Below, piece after piece: positions 1 to 7,407 of a stretch of DNA of 20,642 nt (within the stretch, counting starts at the first letter, position 1; every line of letters starts with the position of its first letter). The stretch is from positions 1-20,642 of the forward strand of contig JAGHAO010000055.1 in NCBI GenBank assembly GCA_021161495.1. Reading direction: 5' to 3'. The stretch is from Caldisericaceae bacterium (GTDB lineage: Bacteria; Caldisericota; Caldisericia; Caldisericales; Caldisericaceae). Under the pieces are notes generated by a model that made no database searches, was not told the DNA's origin, and saw nothing but the letters and a program-made list of their open reading frames with translations. A program made the translations under genes and the position numbers.

Positions 1-1139
1 AACTCGCTAAACCTCAGAGGCCTGTTGTCCAATGCGGACGGAAGCCTGAAACCGTATTTCACAAGAGTAAGTTTCCTTTGGTGGTCACCGTGATACATCG
101 CACGGATTTGAGGAATCGTAATGTGTGACTCGTCGATAAACATCAAAAAATCGTCCGGAAAGAAATTAAGCAACGTAAAAGGCTCTTCCCCCGGTTTTCT
201 TCCGGAAAAATAACGGGAATAGTTTTCTATTCCGGGGCAGTATCCCGTTTGTTCCAGCATCTCAAGGTCGTAATTCGTGCGTTCCGTAAGCCTCTGCGCT
301 TCAAGGAGCAAACCTTTTTCGCGGAAAAACTCCACACGAAGTGCGAGGTCTTTTCTTATTTCTTCCGCGTACCTGTGAATTCGCTCGGGGCTTGTCAAAA
401 ACTGCGACGCAGGGAAAAAGGTAAACGAAGAATGCTTTGAAAGAATTTCTCCGGTAAGCGGGTCAAACTCAGTGATGGAATCAATCTCGTCCCCGAACAG
501 TTCCACCCTTATCGCAGTCTCCGATTCTTTCGGAAATACATCAATGACATCTCCCCTGATTCTGAACCTTCCCGGCCTGAAATCAAAATCGTTCCGTTCG
601 AACTGAAGCCTTGCAAGCCCCAATGCAATCTTCGACCTTTTGATTTTTTGCCCCACGGAAACGGTGAGCAGTTGCTCTTTGTATTCGTCCGGAGAGTCCC
701 AGCCGTATATGCAGGAAACAGAAGAAACCACAATGACATCTCTCCGTTCAAGCAGGGCGCGGACCGTTGCATGGCGGAGCCTTGCTATATCTTCGTTTAC
801 GTCTGCGGTTTTGTCTATGTGTAAATCAAGTTGCGGGACGTATGCCTCGGGCCTGTAAAAATCGTAATAACTTACGAAATAGCGAACCGCATTTTCCGGG
901 AAAAAATGCTTAAATTCCGAATAGAGTTGTGCGGCAAGGGTTTTGTTGTGCGAAATAATTAGAGTAGGTTTTTGCACTCTTTCAATGATATTTGCCATTG
1001 TAAAAGTTTTTCCGGAGCCTGTAACGCCCAACAGAGTTTGAAATTTGTATCCTTTTTTTATCCCCTCTACGAGTTTTTCGATTGCCTCCGGCTGGTCCCC
1101 CGTAGGCTTAAAATCCGAAACAAGTTTGAATTTTCCCAT
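1..1139 (-). CDS. uvrB: UvrABC system protein B (excinuclease subunit), 5' part, cut by window edge
   Basis: This is the N-terminal 379 codons of UvrB, the DEAD-like helicase subunit that takes damaged DNA from UvrA and loads UvrC in nucleotide excision repair. The start is ATG at 1139. Visible features are Walker A GVTGSGKT (residues 38-45), the damage-probing beta-hairpin beginning YYDFYRPEAYVP (91-102), the conserved block ending in GYCPGIENYSR, the Walker B box DESH (336-339), and FRLPSALDNRP just before the edge. The alignment to E. coli UvrB, from memory, is collinear without gaps of note. The C-terminal helicase half lies outside the window. The gene starts 2 nt after the nadE stop with only a weak Shine-Dalgarno sequence, so translation is probably coupled. 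It is the last visible gene of the leftward operon. Confidence 0.97.
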   Translation of the reverse strand, partial: MGKFKLVSDFKPTGDQPEAIEKLVEGIKKGYKFQTLLGVTGSGKTFTMANIIERVQKPTLIISHNKTLAAQLYSEFKHFFPENAVRYFVSYYDFYRPEAYVPQLDLHIDKTADVNEDIARLRHATVRALLERRDVIVVSSVSCIYGWDSPDEYKEQLLTVSVGQKIKRSKIALGLARLQFERNDFDFRPGRFRIRGDVIDVFPKESETAIRVELFGDEIDSITEFDPLTGEILSKHSSFTFFPASQFLTSPERIHRYAEEIRKDLALRVEFFREKGLLLEAQRLTERTNYDLEMLEQTGYCPGIENYSRYFSGRKPGEEPFTLLNFFPDDFLMFIDESHITIPQIRAMYHGDHQRKLTLVKYGFRLPSALDNRPLRFSE

Positions 1140-1141
1140 AT

Positions 1142-2044
1142 TTACAACTCTAACTTTATCGGAATTTCAGACAAAAGTTTTGCGTATTTTCTGATTTTTT
1201 CCACATACTTCACGTTGCTTTCCGGAACTTCCAACCTTTCTGCGATTTCTTCCGTTGTTTCTCCGTTTTCCATAAGAAGCAAAATTTTATCGAGAACGGA
1301 GTATTTCATACCTATTGCAACTTCGTCGGTTATTCCCGGGATTATGTCCGGTGCAGGATGCCTGTTTAATACAACCTCAGGAACCCCCACATATTTTGCA
1401 AGTTCGTAAACCTCGGTTTTGTAAAGCCCTGCAAGAGGCATTATGTCTCCTGCTTCACCGTATCGTGCATAATATCCGACGGAAATCTCGGTTTTGTTTC
1501 CGCTGTCAATCACGAGTTTGTTTTCGAGGTTCGCAAAATAGTAAAGCGTGAGAGTAATTGCCCGCGCCTTTGTTTCGTAATAGGCAATGTCTTTCCTGAA
1601 CTTTTCGTCGCCTTTTCCCAAAAGGTGCTTGAGATACAAAGGCCCGTCTTGCGAGAGTTCTTCTCTTCTCTTGCGTGCGTATTCCTCTTTCAACTTTTCC
1701 GGTGCGATATATCCCAAAAAAGGTTGTAACGAATAGAGGCCGAAGTGAGTGAGCATCAGCGTTAAGGATTTGAATTTTAGCGGAATTCCCGCATCTTTTG
1801 CAATTGCTTTCGCGCATCTTGTGCTTTCTTTTAATGTATCGCGTTCCGTTATATGGACAAGAGTGACTTTATCTCTCCCAAGTGCTTTTGCGGATAGTTT
1901 TACCAAAACGGCACTGTCTATTCCTCCGCTTACCCCGATCACGACACCTTCCTTTTCAAACTTTTCCACGTATTCTTTTATGAAACCTTCGATTTTTTCC
2001 GCAACTTGCGGCATTTCCGCGGAAGTGAAAAATTTATTCCTCAT
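1142..2044 (-). CDS. nadE: NH3-dependent NAD+ synthetase
   Basis: This enzyme amidates deamido-NAD (NaAD) with ammonia and ATP to give NAD+, the last step of NAD synthesis. The 300-aa protein has the PP-loop SGGIDS (39-44) and the NAD-synthetase block with SGNKTE, GYYARYGEAGDI, LYKTEV and PGITDE (about 181-240). No glutaminase domain is present, so ammonia must be free or supplied by a partner. The protein has about 40 extra residues between the PP-loop half and the TLYYFAN segment compared with short bacterial NadE. Start choice: ATG at 2044 lies 15 nt from AGGAGG (2060-2065), while an in-frame TTG at 2050 lies 9 nt away, so the real protein may be two residues longer. It overlaps the end of the upstream kinase gene by 11 nt. 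Confidence 0.95.
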   Translation of the reverse strand: MRNKFFTSAEMPQVAEKIEGFIKEYVEKFEKEGVVIGVSGGIDSAVLVKLSAKALGRDKVTLVHITERDTLKESTRCAKAIAKDAGIPLKFKSLTLMLTHFGLYSLQPFLGYIAPEKLKEEYARKRREELSQDGPLYLKHLLGKGDEKFRKDIAYYETKARAITLTLYYFANLENKLVIDSGNKTEISVGYYARYGEAGDIMPLAGLYKTEVYELAKYVGVPEVVLNRHPAPDIIPGITDEVAIGMKYSVLDKILLLMENGETTEEIAERLEVPESNVKYVEKIRKYAKLLSEIPIKLEL

Positions 2045-2942
2045 AATCAAAGTTTTCCACCTCCTCAAAAGAGGGGGAGTACGCACCTTCTTTTGAAACG
2101 GAAACGGCGCCCGCCTTATTCCCGAAAATCAAAGAATCTTCCAAAGAACCGCCCGAGAGGAAATTTAGCAAAAAGGCGGCATTGAAAGCGTCTCCCGCGC
2201 CGGTTGTATCCTTTGCCCGCACCCTTAATCCGGGTACGCTGAAAATTTCCCTGCCGTTTTTAAAGACAGCAGCTCCGTTTTCCCCGCGTTTTTCTATGAT
2301 AATTCTGTTTTTGAAAATGTCCTGTCCTATATCCGATATCTCTTCCTCGTTTGCAAAAAGGATATCGCTCAATTCTGAAATTTCTTTTGATATTTCGATA
2401 AATCCCGGAATCTCTCTCCCGATCCTTATCTGAGGGTCAAAATAAAGTTTTTTATGGCACTCTTTTGCGAATTTTGCAATTTTCAGGACTTCCTCCCCTG
2501 TTTCGACTTCCGTGTTTATTCCTCCGCTTATGTAAATTCCGTCAAATTCGGTGAGATCCGCTTGAACGAACTCTTTCAATGAGATCTCGGTGTAGGATGT
2601 ACCTTTTATAAGGGCAAATGTCGTCCTTTCTCCTTTGCTGTTTACAACGGCAATTATCAAAGCGGTAGGCAGATCGGAACGCTTCCCCGAAATATCCACT
2701 CCTTTTTTCGAAAGAAAATTTGAAATTTCTCTTCCGAAGGAATCCTTAGAGATAGGCGTATAATAAACGGCGGAACCGCCTAATTCGGAAAAAGAAACGG
2801 CAAAGTTAACACCTGTCCCTGCAGGTTTTGAAACGTAGTATTCGGGAATAAAATTCCTATCCTTTGCAAAACCGAAATCCGACTTTACCGTAATATCAAA
2901 ACAATTGTCCCCTATTACAAGCAGTTTAGGTTTCTTTTTCAA
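2034..2942 (-). CDS. PfkB/ribokinase-family sugar or nucleoside kinase
   Basis: This 302-aa cytoplasmic kinase of the ribokinase/PfkB fold phosphorylates a sugar or nucleoside hydroxyl with ATP; the substrate cannot be read from the sequence. It has the N-terminal VIGDNCFDITV strand, a GTGVN substrate-binding turn (42-46), and PfkB signature 2, DTTGAGDAFNAAF (245-257), with catalytic base Asp251. The start is a TTG at 2942, preceded by AGGAAGG at 2952-2958 with a 9-nt spacer. No ATG is available that keeps the first beta strand. It overlaps the TrpF-like gene by 17 nt and nadE by 11 nt, so all three are probably co-translated. The neighbours suggest a phosphosugar or nucleoside route near NAD metabolism, but this is inference. 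Confidence 0.9.
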   Translation of the reverse strand: MKKKPKLLVIGDNCFDITVKSDFGFAKDRNFIPEYYVSKPAGTGVNFAVSFSELGGSAVYYTPISKDSFGREISNFLSKKGVDISGKRSDLPTALIIAVVNSKGERTTFALIKGTSYTEISLKEFVQADLTEFDGIYISGGINTEVETGEEVLKIAKFAKECHKKLYFDPQIRIGREIPGFIEISKEISELSDILFANEEEISDIGQDIFKNRIIIEKRGENGAAVFKNGREIFSVPGLRVRAKDTTGAGDAFNAAFLLNFLSGGSLEDSLIFGNKAGAVSVSKEGAYSPSFEEVENFDYEE

Positions 2943-3612
2943 GTTCTCTTACCTTCCTTATGAATTCTTTCACCTTTTCAATATCTTTACGCCCTTTCCC
3001 TCCCGAAATGTCACGGGACGTTTTTGCATCAACGCCTGCTGGACGTACTTTTCTTTTTGCATCCTGCACATTTTCGGGGCTTAAACCGCCTCCCAAAATG
3101 ACGGGTTTGTAGGAAAGAGAGACAATTTCGGCACTTATGTTCCAATCGTGTGTTTTTCCCGTTGCGCCGACAAATCCGGGCATTTGATTGCTCCGGAAAG
3201 GAGAGTCAAGCATAAGAAAATCCGCATACCGCTGAACGTGTAGTGCAACATCGATGCTGCTTCTGTCTTTTACGGGAACGGCATACATAAGTTGTATGCC
3301 CAAATCGCTTAACATTTCGTTTAGAGAAGAAAGCTCGGCATCCGAAAGTTCGTTGCATATATGAATAATATCGGGATGGAGTTCTTCCACATATTTTTTG
3401 ATTCCGTCCGGAGAAGAGGTATCCGTGATGATTGTCGCTATCTTCCCGTAATCTTTTATCACACCAATAATTTCCTTTGCTGTTTTTACGGAAACAATTC
3501 CTTTGTCGGTATCACCGTTACGGCTTACGACAAGCCCAATATGATCTGTACCCAATTTGCACAAACTTTCTGCGTCTTCTTTCGAAACAATCGCATAGAT
3601 CTGTATGATCAT
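2926..3612 (-). CDS. TrpF-like (phosphoribosylanthranilate isomerase fold) protein lacking the catalytic Cys
   Basis: This 228-aa beta/alpha-barrel protein is clearly related to TrpF. It shows LGTDHIGLVV, LMLD (Asp136, matching the TrpF general acid), GATGKTHDW (149-157), VILGGGLSPENV (171-182) with the phosphate-binding glycines, and KDIEKVKEFI near the end. Where TrpF has KICGI with the general-base Cys, this protein has QIYAI, so Tyr6 replaces Cys. The SPRYIS segment that supplies a substrate-binding Arg is DKGIVS here. TrpF activity is therefore doubtful, although barrel-fold and phosphate-binding features remain. No other trp gene is nearby; the downstream neighbour is a PfkB-family kinase. 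The start ATG has AAAGGAGC 5 nt upstream and overlaps the polX stop by 4 nt (ATGA). A plain trpF label would be an over-call. Confidence 0.85.
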   Translation of the reverse strand: MIIQIYAIVSKEDAESLCKLGTDHIGLVVSRNGDTDKGIVSVKTAKEIIGVIKDYGKIATIITDTSSPDGIKKYVEELHPDIIHICNELSDAELSSLNEMLSDLGIQLMYAVPVKDRSSIDVALHVQRYADFLMLDSPFRSNQMPGFVGATGKTHDWNISAEIVSLSYKPVILGGGLSPENVQDAKRKVRPAGVDAKTSRDISGGKGRKDIEKVKEFIRKVRELEKET

Positions 3613-5339
3613 TTTTTGCTCCTTTTCAAAAACTTTTCAAATTCGTTCAAGTCCATCGTATTTATTATATCCTCTTTTGTAAGCCACGCCCTGCGCGCAA
3701 CTCCCACACCGTATCTGATGTTAAGCAGAGAGTCGACGGAGTGTGCGTCCGTATCTATCGAGAGTTTCAATCCGTATTGTTCCTTTGCCTTTTTTGCATT
3801 GAGGTCGCTCAGATCGAGGCGTTCGGGGGAAGAGTTTATCTCAAAAACTTTTCCGTATTTCTTTGCTTCGTTGAACAATGCATCCACATTGACATTGTAA
3901 TTTTGCCTTCCGTTCAAAATCCTTCCGGTGGGATGGACTATGATTTTTACGTATTTATTCGAGACGGCTTTTTTTATTCTTTCCGTTATTTTCTCTTCAC
4001 TCTGGTTCATAGCGGTGTGAATTCCGGCAAGGCAAATATCGAAAATCCCGAGTTCTTTGTCGGGAAAGTCCAAACTGCCGTCGGAAAGGATATTGAGTTC
4101 CGCGCCCAAGAATATCTTAAACGGTTTGAGTTTTTTGTTCAGTTCTTCAATTTTCTTCTTCTGCTCTTTGTATCTTTCGATTGAAAGCCCGTTCGCTATA
4201 CCGAGTGCTTTTGCATGATCGGAGATTACAATGTATTGATACCCCATCTTCATTGCTTCATTTGCCATTTCCTCTATCGTATTTATACCGTCGGAATATA
4301 CCGTGTGCATATGAAGGTCTCCTTTAATATCGGAGAGTTCCACGAGTTCCGGAAGTTCGTGCTTTTCCGCAAGTTCTATCTCTCCCCTGTCTTCGCGCAT
4401 TTCCGGGGGAATCCATTGGAGTCCGAGCGCTTCGTAAACGCTTTCTTCCGTTTCTCCGGCAATCTTTTTGTTTGTGCCGAGGTCAAAAACCCCGTATTCG
4501 TTAATTTTCAAACCTTTTTTGATTGCGAGTTCCCTCAAATGAATATTATGCTGCCTGGAACCTGTGAAATATTGAATTGCCGCACCGAAAGAATCGGGCT
4601 CCACGACCCTCAGGTCAACCTGCAAATTTTCGAAAGTCAAAATCGAAGTTTTCGTGTCTCCTTTAACTAAGATTTCTTTTACTTCCGGAAGTTTCACGAA
4701 TGCATCCATCACTTTTTCGGGTTTCTCCGACGTTACAAGAATGTCGATATCTCCGATTGTTTCTCTCATTCTCCTGATGCTTCCGCAAATGAGAATTTTT
4801 TTGACGGGCGAATTTTTACGAAGTTTTTCCGTTATGCCTTCGGCAAGAGGGAGTGCAATTCCCAAAAGGACTCTGTCAACGGTTTTGTCCTTCATCGAGT
4901 TTAAGCCTTCAAGGATTTTTTTCTCCGTTTTTTCGCCGAATCCGGGCAACGTGCGAATCAAACCTCGCTCTGCCGCATGCTTCAAATCATTAATTGTTTT
5001 GATACCCAATTTTTCGTAAAGAACTTTTGCGCGTTTTGCTCCCATGCCGGGAATTTTTTCTATCTCGAGAAGCGTTTCGGGAATTTTCTTTTTCAACTCT
5101 TCCAATTTATCGATTTTCCCTTCGCGCAAATACTGTTTTATTTTCTCCGCTATGCTTGTGCCGATCCCGTTTATTTGGGTGAGTTTGTCTTCCGTAGCAA
5201 GTTCTTCTATTGGCACGGTGAGGTTTTCTATTCTTCTTGCCGCCTCCAAATACGCCCTCACTTTGAACGGATTATCGCCTGCAAGTTCCGCCATTTTGGC
5301 AAGTTCGTAAAATTTTTCCGCAACTTCTTTGTTGCGCAT
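3609..5339 (-). CDS. polX: Family X DNA polymerase with C-terminal PHP domain (PolX)
   Basis: This is a 576-aa bacterial PolX, a gap-filling repair polymerase with a PHP-type exonuclease/phosphoesterase domain. In order: an 8-kDa-like N-terminal helical domain, helix-hairpin-helix motifs (NGIGTSIAEKI about 57-67, IPGMGAKRAKVL 96-107, LPGFGEKT 131-138), the Pol beta palm with CGSIRRMRETIGDIDIL (185-201; Asp197, Asp199) and VDLR (Asp242), and the PHP domain. The PHP metal ligands all look present: DLHMH (341-345), SDH (373-375), GAEL (412-415), GIH (439-441), HP (469-470) and DTDAH (529-533). The length equals typical full-length bacterial PolX. The start ATG follows GGGGAGGCG by 5 nt. It lies 2 nt after the HD-protein stop, suggesting one transcript. 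Confidence 0.97.
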   Translation of the reverse strand: MRNKEVAEKFYELAKMAELAGDNPFKVRAYLEAARRIENLTVPIEELATEDKLTQINGIGTSIAEKIKQYLREGKIDKLEELKKKIPETLLEIEKIPGMGAKRAKVLYEKLGIKTINDLKHAAERGLIRTLPGFGEKTEKKILEGLNSMKDKTVDRVLLGIALPLAEGITEKLRKNSPVKKILICGSIRRMRETIGDIDILVTSEKPEKVMDAFVKLPEVKEILVKGDTKTSILTFENLQVDLRVVEPDSFGAAIQYFTGSRQHNIHLRELAIKKGLKINEYGVFDLGTNKKIAGETEESVYEALGLQWIPPEMREDRGEIELAEKHELPELVELSDIKGDLHMHTVYSDGINTIEEMANEAMKMGYQYIVISDHAKALGIANGLSIERYKEQKKKIEELNKKLKPFKIFLGAELNILSDGSLDFPDKELGIFDICLAGIHTAMNQSEEKITERIKKAVSNKYVKIIVHPTGRILNGRQNYNVNVDALFNEAKKYGKVFEINSSPERLDLSDLNAKKAKEQYGLKLSIDTDAHSVDSLLNIRYGVGVARRAWLTKEDIINTMDLNEFEKFLKRSKK

Positions 5340-5341
5340 CT

Positions 5342-6022
5342 TTACGCCTCCCCCTCTATCTCCTTTTTTAACCTGCCGAAGTACTGTGCCATAAATTCAA
5401 GCCGGTCTTTTGCAATTTTCCGTGCGGTCTCCGTAAACAGCCTACCGGGAATTTTTTTAAATTTGGTTTCGTATTCTATATTTACGGAATGTTTTGAAAT
5501 ATCTTTTATTCTTCCGTTCAGTTTCCCGCCCACCAAATTTTCCTTTTTGTATGCGTCGAGGTCGGAAACTTCTCTATATAAAGGTTCGCCCCTTTCCCCG
5601 GCAATCATATAAGCGCGGGCAATTCCCACCGCTCCGATCGCATCCAATTTGTCAGCATCAAAAAGTATTTTGGCCTCAATAGTTTCGGGGACATTTTCAC
5701 CACGAAACCTGTGAGTTCTGATTGCGTGGCAAACCGCATCGACGGTTTCATTTGGATACCCCAAATCCGAAAGGATTTTACGCGCCATCTCGGCACCCAA
5801 AACCGCGTGGTCCGTATTTCCTGTTTTGTCGCTGTCTTCTTTGACACGTGCAATATCGTGAAGAAGGGCTGCAAGTTCGATAACCTCCATATTCACTTTT
5901 CCTTCCTTTTCGGCTATTCTCTTTGCAAGTTTCAACACCCTGAACGTATGCTCGAGGTCATGAGCGGAAGAGGAAAGTTCTTTTTTTACTATCTCGATTA
6001 TCTCGGAAATTTTTCGGTTCAT
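5342..6022 (-). CDS. HD-domain phosphohydrolase (YpgQ/YedJ-like)
   Basis: This 226-aa metal-dependent HD-superfamily hydrolase is of the family that acts on nucleotides or small phosphoesters; the substrate is unknown. The motifs HDLEHTFRV (21-29), ALLHDIARV (52-60), DHAVLGAEMA (71-80), HRFRG (104-108) and FDADKLDAIGAVGIARAY (121-138) match the YpgQ/YedJ group. An upstream in-frame ATG at 6055 is rejected. The extra 11 residues would be encoded by a terminator hairpin, whereas ATG at 6022 has GGAGGG directly upstream. It is followed 2 nt later by polX. Co-expression with a repair polymerase makes a nucleotide-pool role possible, but that is inference. Confidence 0.9.
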   Translation of the reverse strand: MNRKISEIIEIVKKELSSSAHDLEHTFRVLKLAKRIAEKEGKVNMEVIELAALLHDIARVKEDSDKTGNTDHAVLGAEMARKILSDLGYPNETVDAVCHAIRTHRFRGENVPETIEAKILFDADKLDAIGAVGIARAYMIAGERGEPLYREVSDLDAYKKENLVGGKLNGRIKDISKHSVNIEYETKFKKIPGRLFTETARKIAKDRLEFMAQYFGRLKKEIEGEA

Positions 6023-6042
6023 TTTCCCTCCGTTAATATCAA

Positions 6043-6069
6043 AAAATGAGGGCATACTGCCCTCATTTT
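6043..6069 (-). terminator. Rho-independent terminator after the coiled-coil protein gene
   Basis: A perfect inverted repeat has arms of 12 bp (6043-6054 and 6058-6069) and a 3-nt loop (TAC on the plus strand). Read on the minus strand, the GAGGGCA stem is followed by a run of T residues (TTTTTTG). It lies 20 nt after the stop of the 6090-6584 gene and 20 nt before the ATG of the HD gene. It should end the small-protein transcript. The six genes downstream have no clear promoter of their own, so it may be a partial terminator or attenuator for them. Confidence 0.88.
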
Positions 6070-6089
6070 GTTCTTACAACTTCACTCCT

Positions 6090-6584
6090 TCAGTTGGATT
6101 TTTCCGTATTTTCGCCGTTATCTTTAACGCTGTTTGCAACATCCTTGACGTCGGATTTGATTTCGGAAACTTTTTCTTTTACATCTTCGGCAACTTCTTT
6201 TGCCGCTTCTTTTGTATCGCTTACGGTTTCTTTCGCTTTGTCCGCAACGTCTTTAGCCTTTTCCTTAACTTCTTCCTTTACCTCTTCGACTTTTTCATTC
6301 ATCTCTTCTTTGATTTTCTCAATTTCTTTTTTCTTATCTTCAATCTGCTTTTCGATTTCTTCGATGGGTGCAATTAAATCTTTAAGCGAATCCTGAACTC
6401 CTTCGGAAAGTTTACCTTCTTTGTAAAGAGAGAAAACTTTTTCACCAAGTTCCAATATCTTTGTCTTTCTCGAACTTCCGAGAGTTGTTATCTCGGTCTG
6501 AATTTTTGCAATTTTTGCAAGTTGTGCGGCTTTTTCACCCGCTTCTTGCGCTCCTTTTTTAATCTTGTCCCAAAAACCTGCCAT
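6090..6584 (-). CDS. Small Lys/Glu-rich coiled-coil protein with LEA-like C-terminal repeats, function unknown
   Basis: This 164-aa very polar protein has no signal peptide or membrane span. The N-terminus (MAGFWDKIKKGAQEAGEKA, then ILELGEKVFSLYKEGKL, about 42-59) resembles a family of small bacterial proteins that usually carry helices followed by a zinc ribbon. Here there is no cysteine at all. A long charged helix (65-101) leads into five 11-residue repeats (102-156) like LEA group 3 or amphipathic surface helices. It has its own promoter, a strong RBS (GGAGGTG, 7 nt from ATG) and its own terminator. That suggests a separate, possibly abundant transcript. A membrane-, DNA- or stress-associated role is possible, but nothing in the sequence decides this. 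Confidence 0.85.
   Translation of the reverse strand: MAGFWDKIKKGAQEAGEKAAQLAKIAKIQTEITTLGSSRKTKILELGEKVFSLYKEGKLSEGVQDSLKDLIAPIEEIEKQIEDKKKEIEKIKEEMNEKVEEVKEEVKEKAKDVADKAKETVSDTKEAAKEVAEDVKEKVSEIKSDVKDVANSVKDNGENTEKSN
6117..6281 (-). repeat. Five tandem 11-residue LEA-like repeats (coded)
   Basis: Residues 102-156 divide without gaps into VKEEVKEKAKD, VADKAKETVSD, TKEAAKEVAED, VKEKVSEIKSD and VKDVANSVKDN. Position 11 is Asp in the first four units, and hydrophobic residues (mostly Val or Ala) recur at positions 1 and 5 or nearby. This is the hendecad pattern of group 3 LEA and related amphipathic helices. The repeat is at protein level; the DNA units have diverged. Confidence 0.75.
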
Positions 6585-6605
6585 ACTACTTCACCTCCGT
6601 AAATT

Positions 6606-6621
6606 TTTTTATATTATACCA
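6606..6621 (-). promoter_or_regulatory. Extended -10 promoter of the coiled-coil protein gene
   Basis: On the minus strand TGG (6619-6621) directly precedes a consensus TATAAT (6613-6618), giving an extended -10 TGnTATAAT. No -35 resembling TTGACA is found 16-18 bp upstream, which is usual for extended -10 promoters. Predicted initiation is near 6606, giving a leader of about 20 nt that contains GGAGGTG. It starts only 19-31 nt after the tpiA stop, with no convincing terminator between them. Confidence 0.7.
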
Positions 6622-6636
6622 CACAAGTTGCAAAAC

Positions 6637-7407
6637 CTATAATCCCTTGACTTTCGTAAGGATCCTGCCTATTTCAACGAAATCTTCGCATTTCAAACTG
6701 GCTCCGCCGACAAGGCCGCCGTCTATGTCCGGCATTTTCGCAAGCGACTCAATATTTTTCGGTTTTACACTCCCACCGTAAAGCACCGTCATATTCGAAC
6801 CTGAACCTGCACCGAACATTTCGTCAAGCAAAGACCTTATATATTTGTGAACTTCCTCGGCCTGTTCGGGTTTTGCGGAAACACCCGTTCCTATCGCCCA
6901 AATGGGCTCATAAGCAATAATGATGTTTTCTAAGTCTTCTTTGGCAACACCTTTAAGATCCGAGACGAGTTCGTTTTTTATCACTTCCTCGGTTTTGCCG
7001 TTTTCTCTCTCTTCCAATTTTTCTCCCACGCAAAGCACGATTTTCAAACCGTGAGACAGGGCGGATTTCACTTTTCTGTTTATCAGTTCGTCATTTTCCC
7101 CGAAAATGTTCCTTCTTTCGGAATGTCCCAAAATCACGTATTCCGCACCCGCATCCTTCAGCATAAGCGGAGAAATTTCACCCGTAAACGCACCTTTTTC
7201 TTCGTAATGCATATTCTGCGCACCCACTCTTACCTTCGAATCGGAGCCGAGTACGTTAAAAACCGGATGAATTGCAGTAAAAGGCGGAAAGACAATCACA
7301 TTTATGGGTAAATCTTTAACCCCTTGTTCCGTGCATTTTGCAAGTGCAATCCCGTCTTCTATAAGTTCGTGCATTTTCCAATTTCCCGCAAGAATTACTT
7401 TTCTCAT
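6637..7407 (-). CDS. tpiA: Triosephosphate isomerase
   Basis: This 256-aa (beta/alpha)8 barrel enzyme interconverts dihydroxyacetone phosphate and glyceraldehyde 3-phosphate in glycolysis and gluconeogenesis. Catalytic Lys11 is in GNWKM, His95 in GHSERR and Glu167 in YEPIWAIGTG. The phosphate-binding YGGSVK (210-215) and GGASL (234-238) loops are intact. Length is normal for bacteria. The start ATG is preceded by GGGAGGTG at 4 nt and overlaps the cdd stop by 4 nt. It stands apart from the gap-pgk genes with which it is often found, here closing a phoH-ybeY-cdd cluster. Confidence 0.98.
   Translation of the reverse strand: MRKVILAGNWKMHELIEDGIALAKCTEQGVKDLPINVIVFPPFTAIHPVFNVLGSDSKVRVGAQNMHYEEKGAFTGEISPLMLKDAGAEYVILGHSERRNIFGENDELINRKVKSALSHGLKIVLCVGEKLEERENGKTEEVIKNELVSDLKGVAKEDLENIIIAYEPIWAIGTGVSAKPEQAEEVHKYIRSLLDEMFGAGSGSNMTVLYGGSVKPKNIESLAKMPDIDGGLVGGASLKCEDFVEIGRILTKVKGL

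Noticed and set aside
2926..3612. Straight trpF assignment
   Set aside because: The fold motifs match, but the catalytic Cys position is Tyr and there is no tryptophan gene context.
4977..5612. Open frame of 211 codons on the plus strand
   Set aside because: It is antisense to the polX N-terminus and the HD gene. Both sense genes carry full catalytic motifs.
6023..6055. Longer HD-protein start at 6055
   Set aside because: The added codons are made by the terminator hairpin, while the ATG at 6022 has a good RBS.
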